From: Desulfuromonadaceae bacterium
GTDB taxonomy: Bacteria > Desulfobacterota > Desulfuromonadia > Desulfuromonadales > JAAYDE01
Length of the DNA stretch: 43,539 nucleotides
Reading direction: 5' to 3'
Assembly (NCBI GenBank): GCA_012512925.1
Contig: JAAZDE010000054.1
Span: 1 to 43,539 of the forward strand
The position numbers and the translations under genes were made by a program. Below are positions 31,731 through 39,917 of the stretch, in pieces (positions within the stretch are counted from its first letter, which is position 1; the number at the start of each line of letters is the position of its first letter). The notes below the pieces were generated by a model. That model was not told where the DNA came from. It was given only the letters and a program-made list of their open reading frames with translations, and made no database searches.

Positions 31731-33362
31731 ATGAACAAGGCGATAGAAACAGCTTGGACACTGGCAATAATGCTCTGCTTCGGCCTCACCGGGGCAGGCG
31801 CACAGACCGTCAACCAGGAAAGGCTCGGGGAGGTCAATTTTCCCGTTTCCTGCAGCGCAGATGCGCAGAAGGAATTCAATCGGGCGATGGCCTTGTTCCA
31901 TTCCTTCTGGTTTGACCCGGCCAAGAAATCCTTTGCCCAGGTCCTGGAATACGATCCTGACTGCGGCATGGCGCACTGGGGAATTTCCATCATGTCGATG
32001 GGTAACCCCTTGGCCTGGCCGCCCAATCCCAACGCGTTTAAGGCCGGGGCGGCGGCCATGAAGGAAGCCCAACGGGTGAGCGCCAGAAGCGAACGGGAGC
32101 GTGACTACATTGCGGCATTTGCCACGTTCTTCAAGGATTGGGAGACAAAGGATCACAGATCTCGAGCCATGGCCCTTGAAAAGGCCACCGAAAACCTGGC
32201 AGCGAAATATCCCCAGGATGACGAAGCGAAGATCCTCTACGCACTTGTGCTTAATGTGACCGCGCTACCCACCGACAAGACCTTTTCCAACCAGTTGAAA
32301 GCGGCGGCCATCCTGGAGCCCTTGTTCACAAAAAATCCCAATCACCCTGGCGTTGCCCATTATCTGATCCATACCTATGACTATGCCGAACTGGCCGAGA
32401 AGGGACTTCCCGCCGCACGCGCCTACGCCGGGATCGCGCCTTCGGTGCCGCATGCCCTGCACATGCCCTCACACATCTTCAGCCGGCTCGGCCTGTGGCC
32501 GGAAATGGTGTCTAGCGACTACGCCTCCTACCTTGCCGCCAAAAGTGAACTCAAGCAGTCCACCCTCGGCATCGGCACTTATGATGCTCTGCACGCCATG
32601 GATTACCTTGTTTTCGGCCATCTCCAGCAGGCTCAGGACAAGGCGGCGAAGCAACTGGTTGATGAGGTGGGGGCAATACGCAAAGTGAACGTGGAAAACT
32701 TCATTGCCGCCTACGCCCTTGCCGCTATTTCGGCCCGCTATGCATTGGAACGCGTCGACTGGAAGCAGGCCGCGACACTTGAACTTTCGCCCAGCGATCT
32801 CACTTGGAACAAGTTCCCGCAAGCGGAAGCGATCCTCGTTTTCGCTCGTGGATTCGGTGCCGCGCGGCTCGGAAATGTCGCTGCCGCGCGAAAAGATGTG
32901 GAACACCTGCGAACATTGAGGGAAGTGATGACTGCGGCCAAGATGGACTACTGGGTGGCCCAGACAGATTTCCAGATCAAGACGGTTAACGCCTGGATTG
33001 CGTACGCCGAGGGCCGGCATGAGGAGGCGGTTGAACTTATGGGTGCGGCAGTGGAACTGGAGGAGGCCAGCGACAAGCATCCGGTGACCCCGGGCAATGT
33101 GGTTCCTTGCCGGGAACTATTGGGCGATATGCTCTTGGCCCTGAACAAGCCGCTTCAGTCCTTCGCTGAATATGAGCGTTCCTTGAAGCGTGACCCCAAC
33201 CGCTTTCGGGGCATTTACGGGGCCGCCTATGCCGCGGAGGTTTCCGGCAACCGCAAAGCAGCCACGGAATACTACATGAAGTTGCGGACCCTGACCCACG
33301 ATCACGATACCGAGCGACCGGAAATGGTCCATGCCAGGGCGTTTCTGGGAAGGCCACAGTAA
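31731..33362 (+). CDS. Secreted/periplasmic tetratricopeptide repeat protein
   Basis: Signal peptide-like N-terminus; CSADAQKEFNRAMALFHSFWFDPAKKSFAQVLEYDPDCGMAHWG and further TPR-like helices; start revised to ATG 31731. Confidence 0.8.
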   Translation: MNKAIETAWTLAIMLCFGLTGAGAQTVNQERLGEVNFPVSCSADAQKEFNRAMALFHSFWFDPAKKSFAQVLEYDPDCGMAHWGISIMSMGNPLAWPPNPNAFKAGAAAMKEAQRVSARSERERDYIAAFATFFKDWETKDHRSRAMALEKATENLAAKYPQDDEAKILYALVLNVTALPTDKTFSNQLKAAAILEPLFTKNPNHPGVAHYLIHTYDYAELAEKGLPAARAYAGIAPSVPHALHMPSHIFSRLGLWPEMVSSDYASYLAAKSELKQSTLGIGTYDALHAMDYLVFGHLQQAQDKAAKQLVDEVGAIRKVNVENFIAAYALAAISARYALERVDWKQAATLELSPSDLTWNKFPQAEAILVFARGFGAARLGNVAAARKDVEHLRTLREVMTAAKMDYWVAQTDFQIKTVNAWIAYAEGRHEEAVELMGAAVELEEASDKHPVTPGNVVPCRELLGDMLLALNKPLQSFAEYERSLKRDPNRFRGIYGAAYAAEVSGNRKAATEYYMKLRTLTHDHDTERPEMVHARAFLGRPQ

Positions 33363-33489
33363 CTGTTGGCCGGATTCGTCACGCCAGATATATGGAGGCG
33401 ATGACGATTTTCACGTCGTCCCTCGTTTGTCAGGGAAGGCCGCTCAATGTGGCAGGATTGCACCCTTGGGAAAGTAATCCACGGCGCGG

Positions 33490-35175
33490 TCAGATCCACA
33501 CCCGGTTGCGTCCTTCCTCCTTGGCCCGGTAAAGGGCCTGATCCACATGCTGCAGGATGGTGTCCAGTTTATCCCCCGGCTGGGTCACGTAGCCGCCGAT
33601 GCTGACGGTAACAGCGGCATTCATCTCCCTGCTCTGACTTTCCACACAGCTGCGAATACGCTGGGCGATTCGTGCCAAGATCTCTTGATCGCAGGGGGAA
33701 AGGATAACGACAAACTCATCTCCTCCCCATCGTCCGGCAATATCATAGGGCCGCAGACAGGTGCGCAGCCAGTGGGCTACATTCCGCAGGACAGCGTCAC
33801 CCATCTGGTGGCCCAGTCGATCATTGATCGCTTTGAAATGGTCGATATCCATCCACAGGATGCCAAAACCCAAGTGCTGGCGATTGGCCCGCTGGATTTC
33901 GGCGTACAGCAGTTCATCCAGCCCCCGGCGATTTCTCAGTTCGGTCAGTGAATCGACGCGGGCCAGACGATGCAAATCACGGGTGCGTTCCTCAACCTGG
34001 CGTTGCAGGTCCGCTGTCGACTCCTTGAGAGTGGCGGCCATTTCTTCAAAGTGTCCCATCAGGCGGCCGATTTCATTGTCGCTTTTTGGCAGAACCGGCG
34101 GCTGGAAATCGCCGTTGCGCACCTTCTTTACAGCCGCCTCCAGATCAATGATGGGCTGCAGCACCCGCTTTCGGATCAGGAGATGGAACACCACCAGGGT
34201 GATCAGCAGGGTCGCGATAAAAATCCCGCTCAGGGGCCAGAGATGCCGGACCGGCAGTAAAGTTTCCAGGTCCAGCAAGGTCACCTCGAACCAGCCGATG
34301 GTCGGCAGGAAGGCCACCCCCGCCAGCTGTTTTCGCCCCTCCACGGTGACAAAACGGCTTTCCACCTCACTAACCTTGCCGTCACCTTGCTTCAGGGTGT
34401 GGAGCATGTTCAGTATGGCCTGTTTGTCCTCGGGAGATTCAAACAAAAGGTCGATGGTGTTCTTCTGCCCTTCCGGCTTGATGATGCTGGCAAAATCAAT
34501 GTAGTTGCGGTCCCGGTACAACTGGATGGCTCCGTTGAAGTCGACGAACAGAGTGGTGATGCCGTCCTGACCGATGTCGACGATGTTCTGTAAAAAGGCG
34601 TCGAGATCGAGACCGGTCCCCACCATGCCCACGATCTTCCCGTCGTCGTCTCTCATCAGAATGTCGATCCACAGCTTGGTGACTCCCAGCTCCACATCCG
34701 GATTGACATTAAGGTGGAAATCGCGCCCCTCCTCGATCAACTGAAAGAACCAGGCATCTTCCGCTTTGTCCGGGTCCAATACATAGCGGAATTGGTTCCC
34801 GGCAAATTCGTTGGCGGCGTTGTTGTAATAATAATGGCGATTCTGGCGAAGAGCGACAAAGTAGCTCTTATTCCGGAAGTTGCTGCGAAAACTTTCCATC
34901 TGGCGGATGGCTTCGGCCCGGAGCTTTTGGTCGGAGGGATTTTTCGCCCAGTTGATGAGCGTCAGGGAATCGGCCATCTGGCGGGAAAGGGCGATTTCCC
35001 GCTCCAGGGACTGGAGCAGGCGGGCGCTGTCATAACGCACCTGGATTTCGGCCACCTGCCGTCCCCAGCGCTCGACGATATCCTTGGAGAGAGACTGGTA
35101 GGCCAGCCAGGAAGCCAGGGAAGCGACCACCACCAGAAACGAGGCGAGAAAAAGGATGCGGTTTTTGAGACTCAA
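33490..35175 (-). CDS. Diguanylate cyclase with Cache-like sensor and HAMP domain
   Basis: Periplasmic region between two TMs, HAMP-like linker, intact GGDEF in GRWGGDEFVVIL and RxxD I-site (RPYD) five residues upstream. Confidence 0.93.
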   Translation of the reverse strand: MSLKNRILFLASFLVVVASLASWLAYQSLSKDIVERWGRQVAEIQVRYDSARLLQSLEREIALSRQMADSLTLINWAKNPSDQKLRAEAIRQMESFRSNFRNKSYFVALRQNRHYYYNNAANEFAGNQFRYVLDPDKAEDAWFFQLIEEGRDFHLNVNPDVELGVTKLWIDILMRDDDGKIVGMVGTGLDLDAFLQNIVDIGQDGITTLFVDFNGAIQLYRDRNYIDFASIIKPEGQKNTIDLLFESPEDKQAILNMLHTLKQGDGKVSEVESRFVTVEGRKQLAGVAFLPTIGWFEVTLLDLETLLPVRHLWPLSGIFIATLLITLVVFHLLIRKRVLQPIIDLEAAVKKVRNGDFQPPVLPKSDNEIGRLMGHFEEMAATLKESTADLQRQVEERTRDLHRLARVDSLTELRNRRGLDELLYAEIQRANRQHLGFGILWMDIDHFKAINDRLGHQMGDAVLRNVAHWLRTCLRPYDIAGRWGGDEFVVILSPCDQEILARIAQRIRSCVESQSREMNAAVTVSIGGYVTQPGDKLDTILQHVDQALYRAKEEGRNRVWI

Positions 35176-35260
35176 GGTTCAGACCACCAAAATGGGTTAA
35201 TCAACCATTGCACCGGTAAAATTCTTTTTTGGTCAGAGAAAATAACTTTTTCCCAAAAAT

Positions 35261-35377
35261 TTATACAGTACTTTTTACGCCCTTCATATCCTTTGTCTCC
35301 AGGCATTGGGCCACCTCCAGAAAATAGCCGTCGAGGCCGCGGTTCACGAAAAAGCGATGCGGCGCCTTGGCGGACAT
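35261..35377 (-). CDS. Small 38-aa ORF downstream of the TusA-like gene
   Basis: MSAKAPHRFFVNRGLDGYFLEVAQCLETKDMKGVKSTV*; 26 nt after tusA-like stop, same strand; SD only weakly supported. Confidence 0.4.
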   Translation of the reverse strand: MSAKAPHRFFVNRGLDGYFLEVAQCLETKDMKGVKSTV

Positions 35378-35403
35378 CACCTGCCCCGGTCGACGACGAG
35401 TTG

Positions 35404-35625
35404 TTAATCACCCTTTTTTATCCTGATGCGGTAGTCGCCGGATTCCTCGCCGACCTCCGCAACTATCCATCCCTTGCTGGCCGCGGCCCGGCAGACATTT
35501 TCCCGGGAAGCTTCATTGTCCACGACAATGAGGATTTCGTCGACGGCGCCGGCTTTGATCTCATTGAGGGTCATCAGGACGGGTTGGGGGCAGGAAAGCC
35601 CGCGGGCATCTACTGTATTGGCCAT
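35404..35625 (-). CDS. TusA/SirA/YedF-family sulfurtransferase-like protein
   Basis: MANTVDARGLSCPQPVLMTLNEIKAG...: CPxP motif; adjacent to yedE. Confidence 0.88.
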   Translation of the reverse strand: MANTVDARGLSCPQPVLMTLNEIKAGAVDEILIVVDNEASRENVCRAAASKGWIVAEVGEESGDYRIRIKKGD

Positions 35626-35635
35626 GATTTTCTCC

Positions 35636-36730
35636 TCAGGCAATTCGTTTTCTCATGGTAAAACCGATGAACAGACAGACCAGAAGGCCGATGACGACGG
35701 CCTGAATTCCATAAGGACCGACACCGGCCGGCGAGCTGGCCAGACCGAAATTGTGGCTGAACCCGGCGCCGACAATCATCCCGAGAACAAAAACGGCGGC
35801 GTCACCGTCCCCTTCCCCGGCCAGAAAGAGCTGGCGGCCGGGACAGCCACCGGCGAGGCAGAAAGCCAGGCCCGACAGCAGCATCCCGGCGAAATTCCAC
35901 AGGTGCATGGTATGGGCGACGGGCTGGCCCGCGAATCCCGGATGGAATTGGCCGAGCAGGAAATTGACGATGAAAGCGGTGACGATGAGCGCCACAAAAC
36001 CCGACAGGAGATGCATCTGCCGGAAAAGCACCAAATCCCGGATGGCGCCCATGGTGCAGAAGCGGCTGCGCTGAGCCAGAAATCCGATGAGAAGACCTAC
36101 CCCAAGGGCCGTGAACAGAGGGGCACGCATTGCCCCCGGGCCTTTCAGGCTGTAGAAAAGTACGCCGCTATTCGCCTCTCCCGGGATCGCCGGAAAAATC
36201 AGCAGAAGGGCCAGCAGGCCCGCCATGAACAGGGGAAGCATCAGACCCGCCGTCTGGTGGGTCGGCTGGGAACGCCCCAAGTTGTAGCCGCCTCTCAGAA
36301 ACAGGGTTCCGATCCAGATCCCGACGGCAAGGCCGAGCAGGCCGAGGATGGCGTTGCCGTCGCCGCCGGCCAGCCGCAGCGCCGCCCGCCAGGGACAGCC
36401 GAGAAAGACCAGGGCGCCGATCATGGCGAAAACGCCGAGCATGAACCGGACGATGGGCGCCGACCCGAGGCGGGGGCGATATTCCTTGAAGAGACAGGCG
36501 GCCAGCAGCGATCCGAAGACAAAGCCGATGATCTCCGGGCGGATATATTGCACCACCCCGGCCCGGTGCAGACCGACGGCCCCGGCGATATCCCGCTCGA
36601 AACAGGCGACGCAAACTCCCATGTTGCCGGGGTTGCCCCATTTCTGCAGCAGAGGTGCCAGAATTCCGATGACCATGCCGACACCGACGATCCCCCAACG
36701 TCCCGCGAAAATATTTTTCAACCCGCTCAT
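35636..36730 (-). CDS. yedE: YedE family putative selenium transporter
   Basis: Polytopic membrane protein; GCPWRAALRLAGGD, RSRFCTMGAIRD, FCLAGGCPGRQLFLAGEGDGDAAVFVLGMIVGA motifs; SD AAGGAGG. Confidence 0.88.
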   Translation of the reverse strand: MSGLKNIFAGRWGIVGVGMVIGILAPLLQKWGNPGNMGVCVACFERDIAGAVGLHRAGVVQYIRPEIIGFVFGSLLAACLFKEYRPRLGSAPIVRFMLGVFAMIGALVFLGCPWRAALRLAGGDGNAILGLLGLAVGIWIGTLFLRGGYNLGRSQPTHQTAGLMLPLFMAGLLALLLIFPAIPGEANSGVLFYSLKGPGAMRAPLFTALGVGLLIGFLAQRSRFCTMGAIRDLVLFRQMHLLSGFVALIVTAFIVNFLLGQFHPGFAGQPVAHTMHLWNFAGMLLSGLAFCLAGGCPGRQLFLAGEGDGDAAVFVLGMIVGAGFSHNFGLASSPAGVGPYGIQAVVIGLLVCLFIGFTMRKRIA

Positions 36731-36913
36731 AATATCCTCCTTGGTTAGTTCAATGGAAAGCCACGGCCGGAATGGGCCGAAACGAATTCATGGGATTGAG
36801 GATACAGATTGAACACCCAGGGCGAACGGATGGAGCCCGGCGGCAAGGCAGATTCGAAAATGAGCCGGATTCCGGAACCGTAGCGGATACATCGGGGGAG
36901 ATCGGGGTCTTTG

Positions 36914-36993
36914 AAAAAAAGGGGATCAATCAAGCCTCTCGGTCGCGTCATGCCGCTCCAGCCACGGCATGACCCTCGGGAGACTAATCGATC
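36914..36993 (-). terminator. Terminator-like long hairpin in the yedE leader
   Basis: Minus strand GATCGATTAG...GTCATGCCG-loop-CGGCATGAC...CTTGATTGATC then CCC and T7; 9-bp core plus about 10-bp basal stem with G-U pairs. Confidence 0.5.
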
Positions 36994-37004
36994 AGCGGCG
37001 AGAT

Positions 37005-37060
37005 GGGGCGGGACGGCGTTTTTGGGAGAACCGCACGGGCTCCCGGTCAGCGCCTCATAT
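37005..37060 (-). repeat. Leader element copy A (candidate cis-regulatory RNA/operator)
   Basis: Minus strand ATATGAGG-N8-GGGAGCCCGTGCGGTTCTCC ... CGTCCCGCCCC; homologous to copy B. Confidence 0.65.
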
Positions 37061-37497
37061 AGATGGAATAAAAATAAAAATGTAAAACATATAACTCATC
37101 GATATTACTCTTTTATTTTGAGAAGAGATGATATGGCCACTTTTTATAAACAATCCGGCCAGGATTGTCAACAAAATCGCCACAAGGCACCACCACAAGT
37201 TGATAGGAAAAATTCAGGCCGCTCAGGGCGGTCACAAACTCAGGAAATACGGCTTCGAGCCGAATGCTCCTCGACGCGGCCGATGGGAACGGCATCAGCA
37301 TCGGCCGGGCTTGTGAATGCGTTTTCCACCAACGCCGCTGTGAGGACCAGACGGAATATGGAACTCAGCGCCTCTTCCCTTTACGGCCAGAGGTAATCTT
37401 GCGGAGCGACGGCGGAAGCGGAAGACATTCCCGCTTTGAACAACAAGAACCCGCCAAATGCGGTCCGGCTCCATTGCCGCATTCAGAAGAAATCCGT

Positions 37498-37526
37498 TTG
37501 ACATTTCCAAAGTGGTTTTGTAAGTT
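37498..37526 (+). promoter_or_regulatory. Putative sigma70 promoter for the tudS-like/ABC operon
   Basis: TTGACA - 17 nt - TAAGTT upstream of copy B. Confidence 0.4.
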
Positions 37527-37611
37527 ACCGATCCATAAGCGTGTCCAGACCATATCGATTTTTCTCCGGAAGCCACCAATGAAGCGAAACAATCCTCAAG
37601 TCGTCTACTTA

Positions 37612-37673
37612 ATATGAGGTCCCGCTAGGGAACCCGTGAGGTTCTCCAGCCATACGACCCCACGTCCCGCCCC
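37612..37673 (+). repeat. Leader element copy B (candidate cis-regulatory RNA/operator)
   Basis: ATATGAGG-N8-GGGAACCCGTGAGGTTCTCC ... CGTCCCGCCCC, about 240 nt upstream of ATG 37889. Confidence 0.65.
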
Positions 37674-37888
37674 GCCACATCCCGCCTGACCGGCTTTCCC
37701 GCCGCGCCGCGAGATCAGCGGCAAGGCGCGAGAAAGTCGAACATGCAGATTTACCAAAAACAATGCAGAATTCTCTTTTCTAATTTTCCACATGTACGGG
37801 GGCAGACTTCGTCCATTTACCTGCCATATACCCTTCTGTCTGAAACTCATCCCCATCATTCTTTGTCAATCTCCTGGAGTCGGTCGAC

Positions 37889-38425
37889 ATGAACCGCTCT
37901 CGAAAGGTTGTCGTCCTTTGCCATTGTCTGATGAACGCTAATGTCAAGGTTCATCCCCTGGCCACCTATGCCGGGGTCCTGGATTTGATTTGGACCCGGT
38001 TCGCCTCGCAAGGGGTGGGCCTATACCAGTTGCCCTGCCCCGAAACTTCGTTCCTGGGGCTTTCCCGTTGGGGGATGACCAGCGAGCAGTATGATCATCC
38101 CGCTTTCCGCCGCCATTGCCGACAGATCCTTTCTCCCTGCCTTGATCAGTTGGAAGCTCTTCATCGCGATCACTGCAGTTTGGTTGGAATCGTCGGTTTG
38201 GACGGCAGTCCGAGTTGTGGCATATTCCGCACCTGCGCCGGGTATCGGGGCGGAGAAATCGGTTGCAAACAGACGGATGCCCAGGGTCAGGCCGAAAACG
38301 TTTCGTATGTGTCCGGCCGGGGGATCTTCATACAAGAATTTCTGGCCATGCTGGATGAACGGGGCATTGCCGTTCCCCTTTTTTCCGTGGACGAAAAATT
38401 CCCAGATATTATAAAAACCTTTTAA
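37889..38425 (+). CDS. TudS/DUF523-related putative desulfidase
   Basis: Three Cys motifs in DUF523-like order: CHCLMNAN, PCPET, GLDGSPSCGI. Confidence 0.75.
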   Translation: MNRSRKVVVLCHCLMNANVKVHPLATYAGVLDLIWTRFASQGVGLYQLPCPETSFLGLSRWGMTSEQYDHPAFRRHCRQILSPCLDQLEALHRDHCSLVGIVGLDGSPSCGIFRTCAGYRGGEIGCKQTDAQGQAENVSYVSGRGIFIQEFLAMLDERGIAVPLFSVDEKFPDIIKTF

Positions 38426-38438
38426 TCGGAGGAAAGCG

Positions 38439-39197
38439 ATGAAAAAATTTTTGTTGGCCTGTCTGTGTATTTTTTCCCTGGCAAACGCCGCTGTTGCCGA
38501 TGATTCCTGGTCCCGTATTCAATCCCGCGGGGAAATGGTGGTCGGTTTCGCCGCGCATTATCCGCCGTTTGAATCCAAGAATGAAAAAACCGGCCAATTC
38601 GAGGGGTTTGACGTGGAAATAGCCCAGGCCATGGCCGAGGTTCTGGGGGTCAAGGTCCGTTTCGTGGATGCCGAATGGCAGGGTCTGCTCGGCGGGTTGA
38701 ACAAGGGGGATTTCGATCTGCTGATTACCTGCATGTCCAAATCGGAGACCCGGGGCCAGAATGTCAACTTCAGCGACGTCTACTACAAACTGGCCGATGT
38801 CATGGTGGTCGGCAAAGGCAACCAAACCATCCAGACGGCCGCCGATCTCCGGGGCAAAACCGTGGGGGTCCAGCTCGGCTCGGGCAGTGAACAGGTAGTG
38901 GACGCCATGAACGGATTTAAGGAAGTGAAACGTTACAACTATAATCCGGAGGCTTTCCTGGATCTGAAAAACCGCCGCATCGACGCTTTGGTGGTCGGCT
39001 ATGCCTATGCCGTGAACCAGATCAAGACCGATCCCTCCTACAAGGTGGTGGGCCAGCCTCTGGCCGAGGCCGAGATCGTCGTGGTGATGCGCAAGGGCGC
39101 CGACGCCCTGACGGCAAAAATCAATGAGGCCCTGGCCAGGATCCGCGCCAACGGCGCTTATCAAAAGGCCTTGAATACCTGGCTCAAACTCGGTTAG
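38439..39197 (+). CDS. Amino-acid-type ABC transporter substrate-binding protein (SBP_bac_3)
   Basis: Signal peptide; GEMVVGFAAHYPPFESKNEKTGQFEGFDVEIAQAMAEVLGVKVRFVDAEWQGLLGGLNKGDFDLLI. Confidence 0.93.
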   Translation: MKKFLLACLCIFSLANAAVADDSWSRIQSRGEMVVGFAAHYPPFESKNEKTGQFEGFDVEIAQAMAEVLGVKVRFVDAEWQGLLGGLNKGDFDLLITCMSKSETRGQNVNFSDVYYKLADVMVVGKGNQTIQTAADLRGKTVGVQLGSGSEQVVDAMNGFKEVKRYNYNPEAFLDLKNRRIDALVVGYAYAVNQIKTDPSYKVVGQPLAEAEIVVVMRKGADALTAKINEALARIRANGAYQKALNTWLKLG

Positions 39198-39202
39198 GTC
39201 CA

Positions 39203-39871
39203 ATGGACGATTTTCGCTTCGACATCCTGCTCCTGACCCACAGGGATCTCCTGGCCGGAGCCTGGATCAGTGTGAAGATTACCTCCCTTTCGTTCGTGGT
39301 CGCCCTGATAGTGGGCGGGGTCGTCGGCACCGCCCGCTCCCGGTCACCCTTTTGGCGAAAGGCTCTCGGCCCCTATGTGGAATTCATGCGCGGCACCCCC
39401 CTGCTCATCCAGCTCTTTTTCCTTTATTATGGCTTGCCGACGGTGGGTATCAACCTAGACAGCCTGACCGCCGCCTACCTCGGCCTGGGGCTCAACAGCG
39501 GCGCCTATATTTCCGAAATCTTCCGCGGCGCCTTGTCGGGGGTGGCCAAAGGTCAGGAGGAGGCCGCGTTTTCCCTGGGGCTGACGGAGATCCAAACCCT
39601 GATTCATGTCCTGCTCCCCCAGGCGCTGCGCACCGCCATGCCGCCCCTGGTGAACGGCTTTTCCGCCATGCTCAAGGATTCCTCGCTGATTTCGGTGCTG
39701 GCCATCACCGAACTGACCCGGATCGGACAACTGGTCTATACCCGGACCTTTCGCGCCTTTGAAATCTATCTGGCCGTGGCGATCATCTATTTCGTGCTCA
39801 CCTACAGCTTCACCCTGCTCTCCCGCAGGCTGGAATACCGGTTCGGGACCAGTGCCAGGCTCGCGTTGTAA
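39203..39871 (+). CDS. Amino-acid-type ABC transporter permease
   Basis: GAWISVKITSLSFVVALIVG, EFMRGTPLLIQLFFLYYGLP, EEAAFSLGLTEIQTLIHVLLPQALRTAMPPLVN. Confidence 0.94.
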   Translation: MDDFRFDILLLTHRDLLAGAWISVKITSLSFVVALIVGGVVGTARSRSPFWRKALGPYVEFMRGTPLLIQLFFLYYGLPTVGINLDSLTAAYLGLGLNSGAYISEIFRGALSGVAKGQEEAAFSLGLTEIQTLIHVLLPQALRTAMPPLVNGFSAMLKDSSLISVLAITELTRIGQLVYTRTFRAFEIYLAVAIIYFVLTYSFTLLSRRLEYRFGTSARLAL

Positions 39872-39917
39872 AAAGGGAGTTTGCAAAGAAAAGAATTCAA
39901 ACCGATAAGGAGGTTCC

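Noticed and set aside
35378-35403. Possible in-frame UGA (selenocysteine) readthrough joining sequence upstream of the 38-aa ORF
   Set aside because: Upstream codons in that frame overlap the TusA-like gene end and no SECIS-like hairpin is evident after the UGA
36911-37396. 161-aa plus ORF (and overlapping 37113..37617 ORFs) as possible genes
   Set aside because: No recognizable domain, low-complexity translation, overlaps leader element A and several alternative frames
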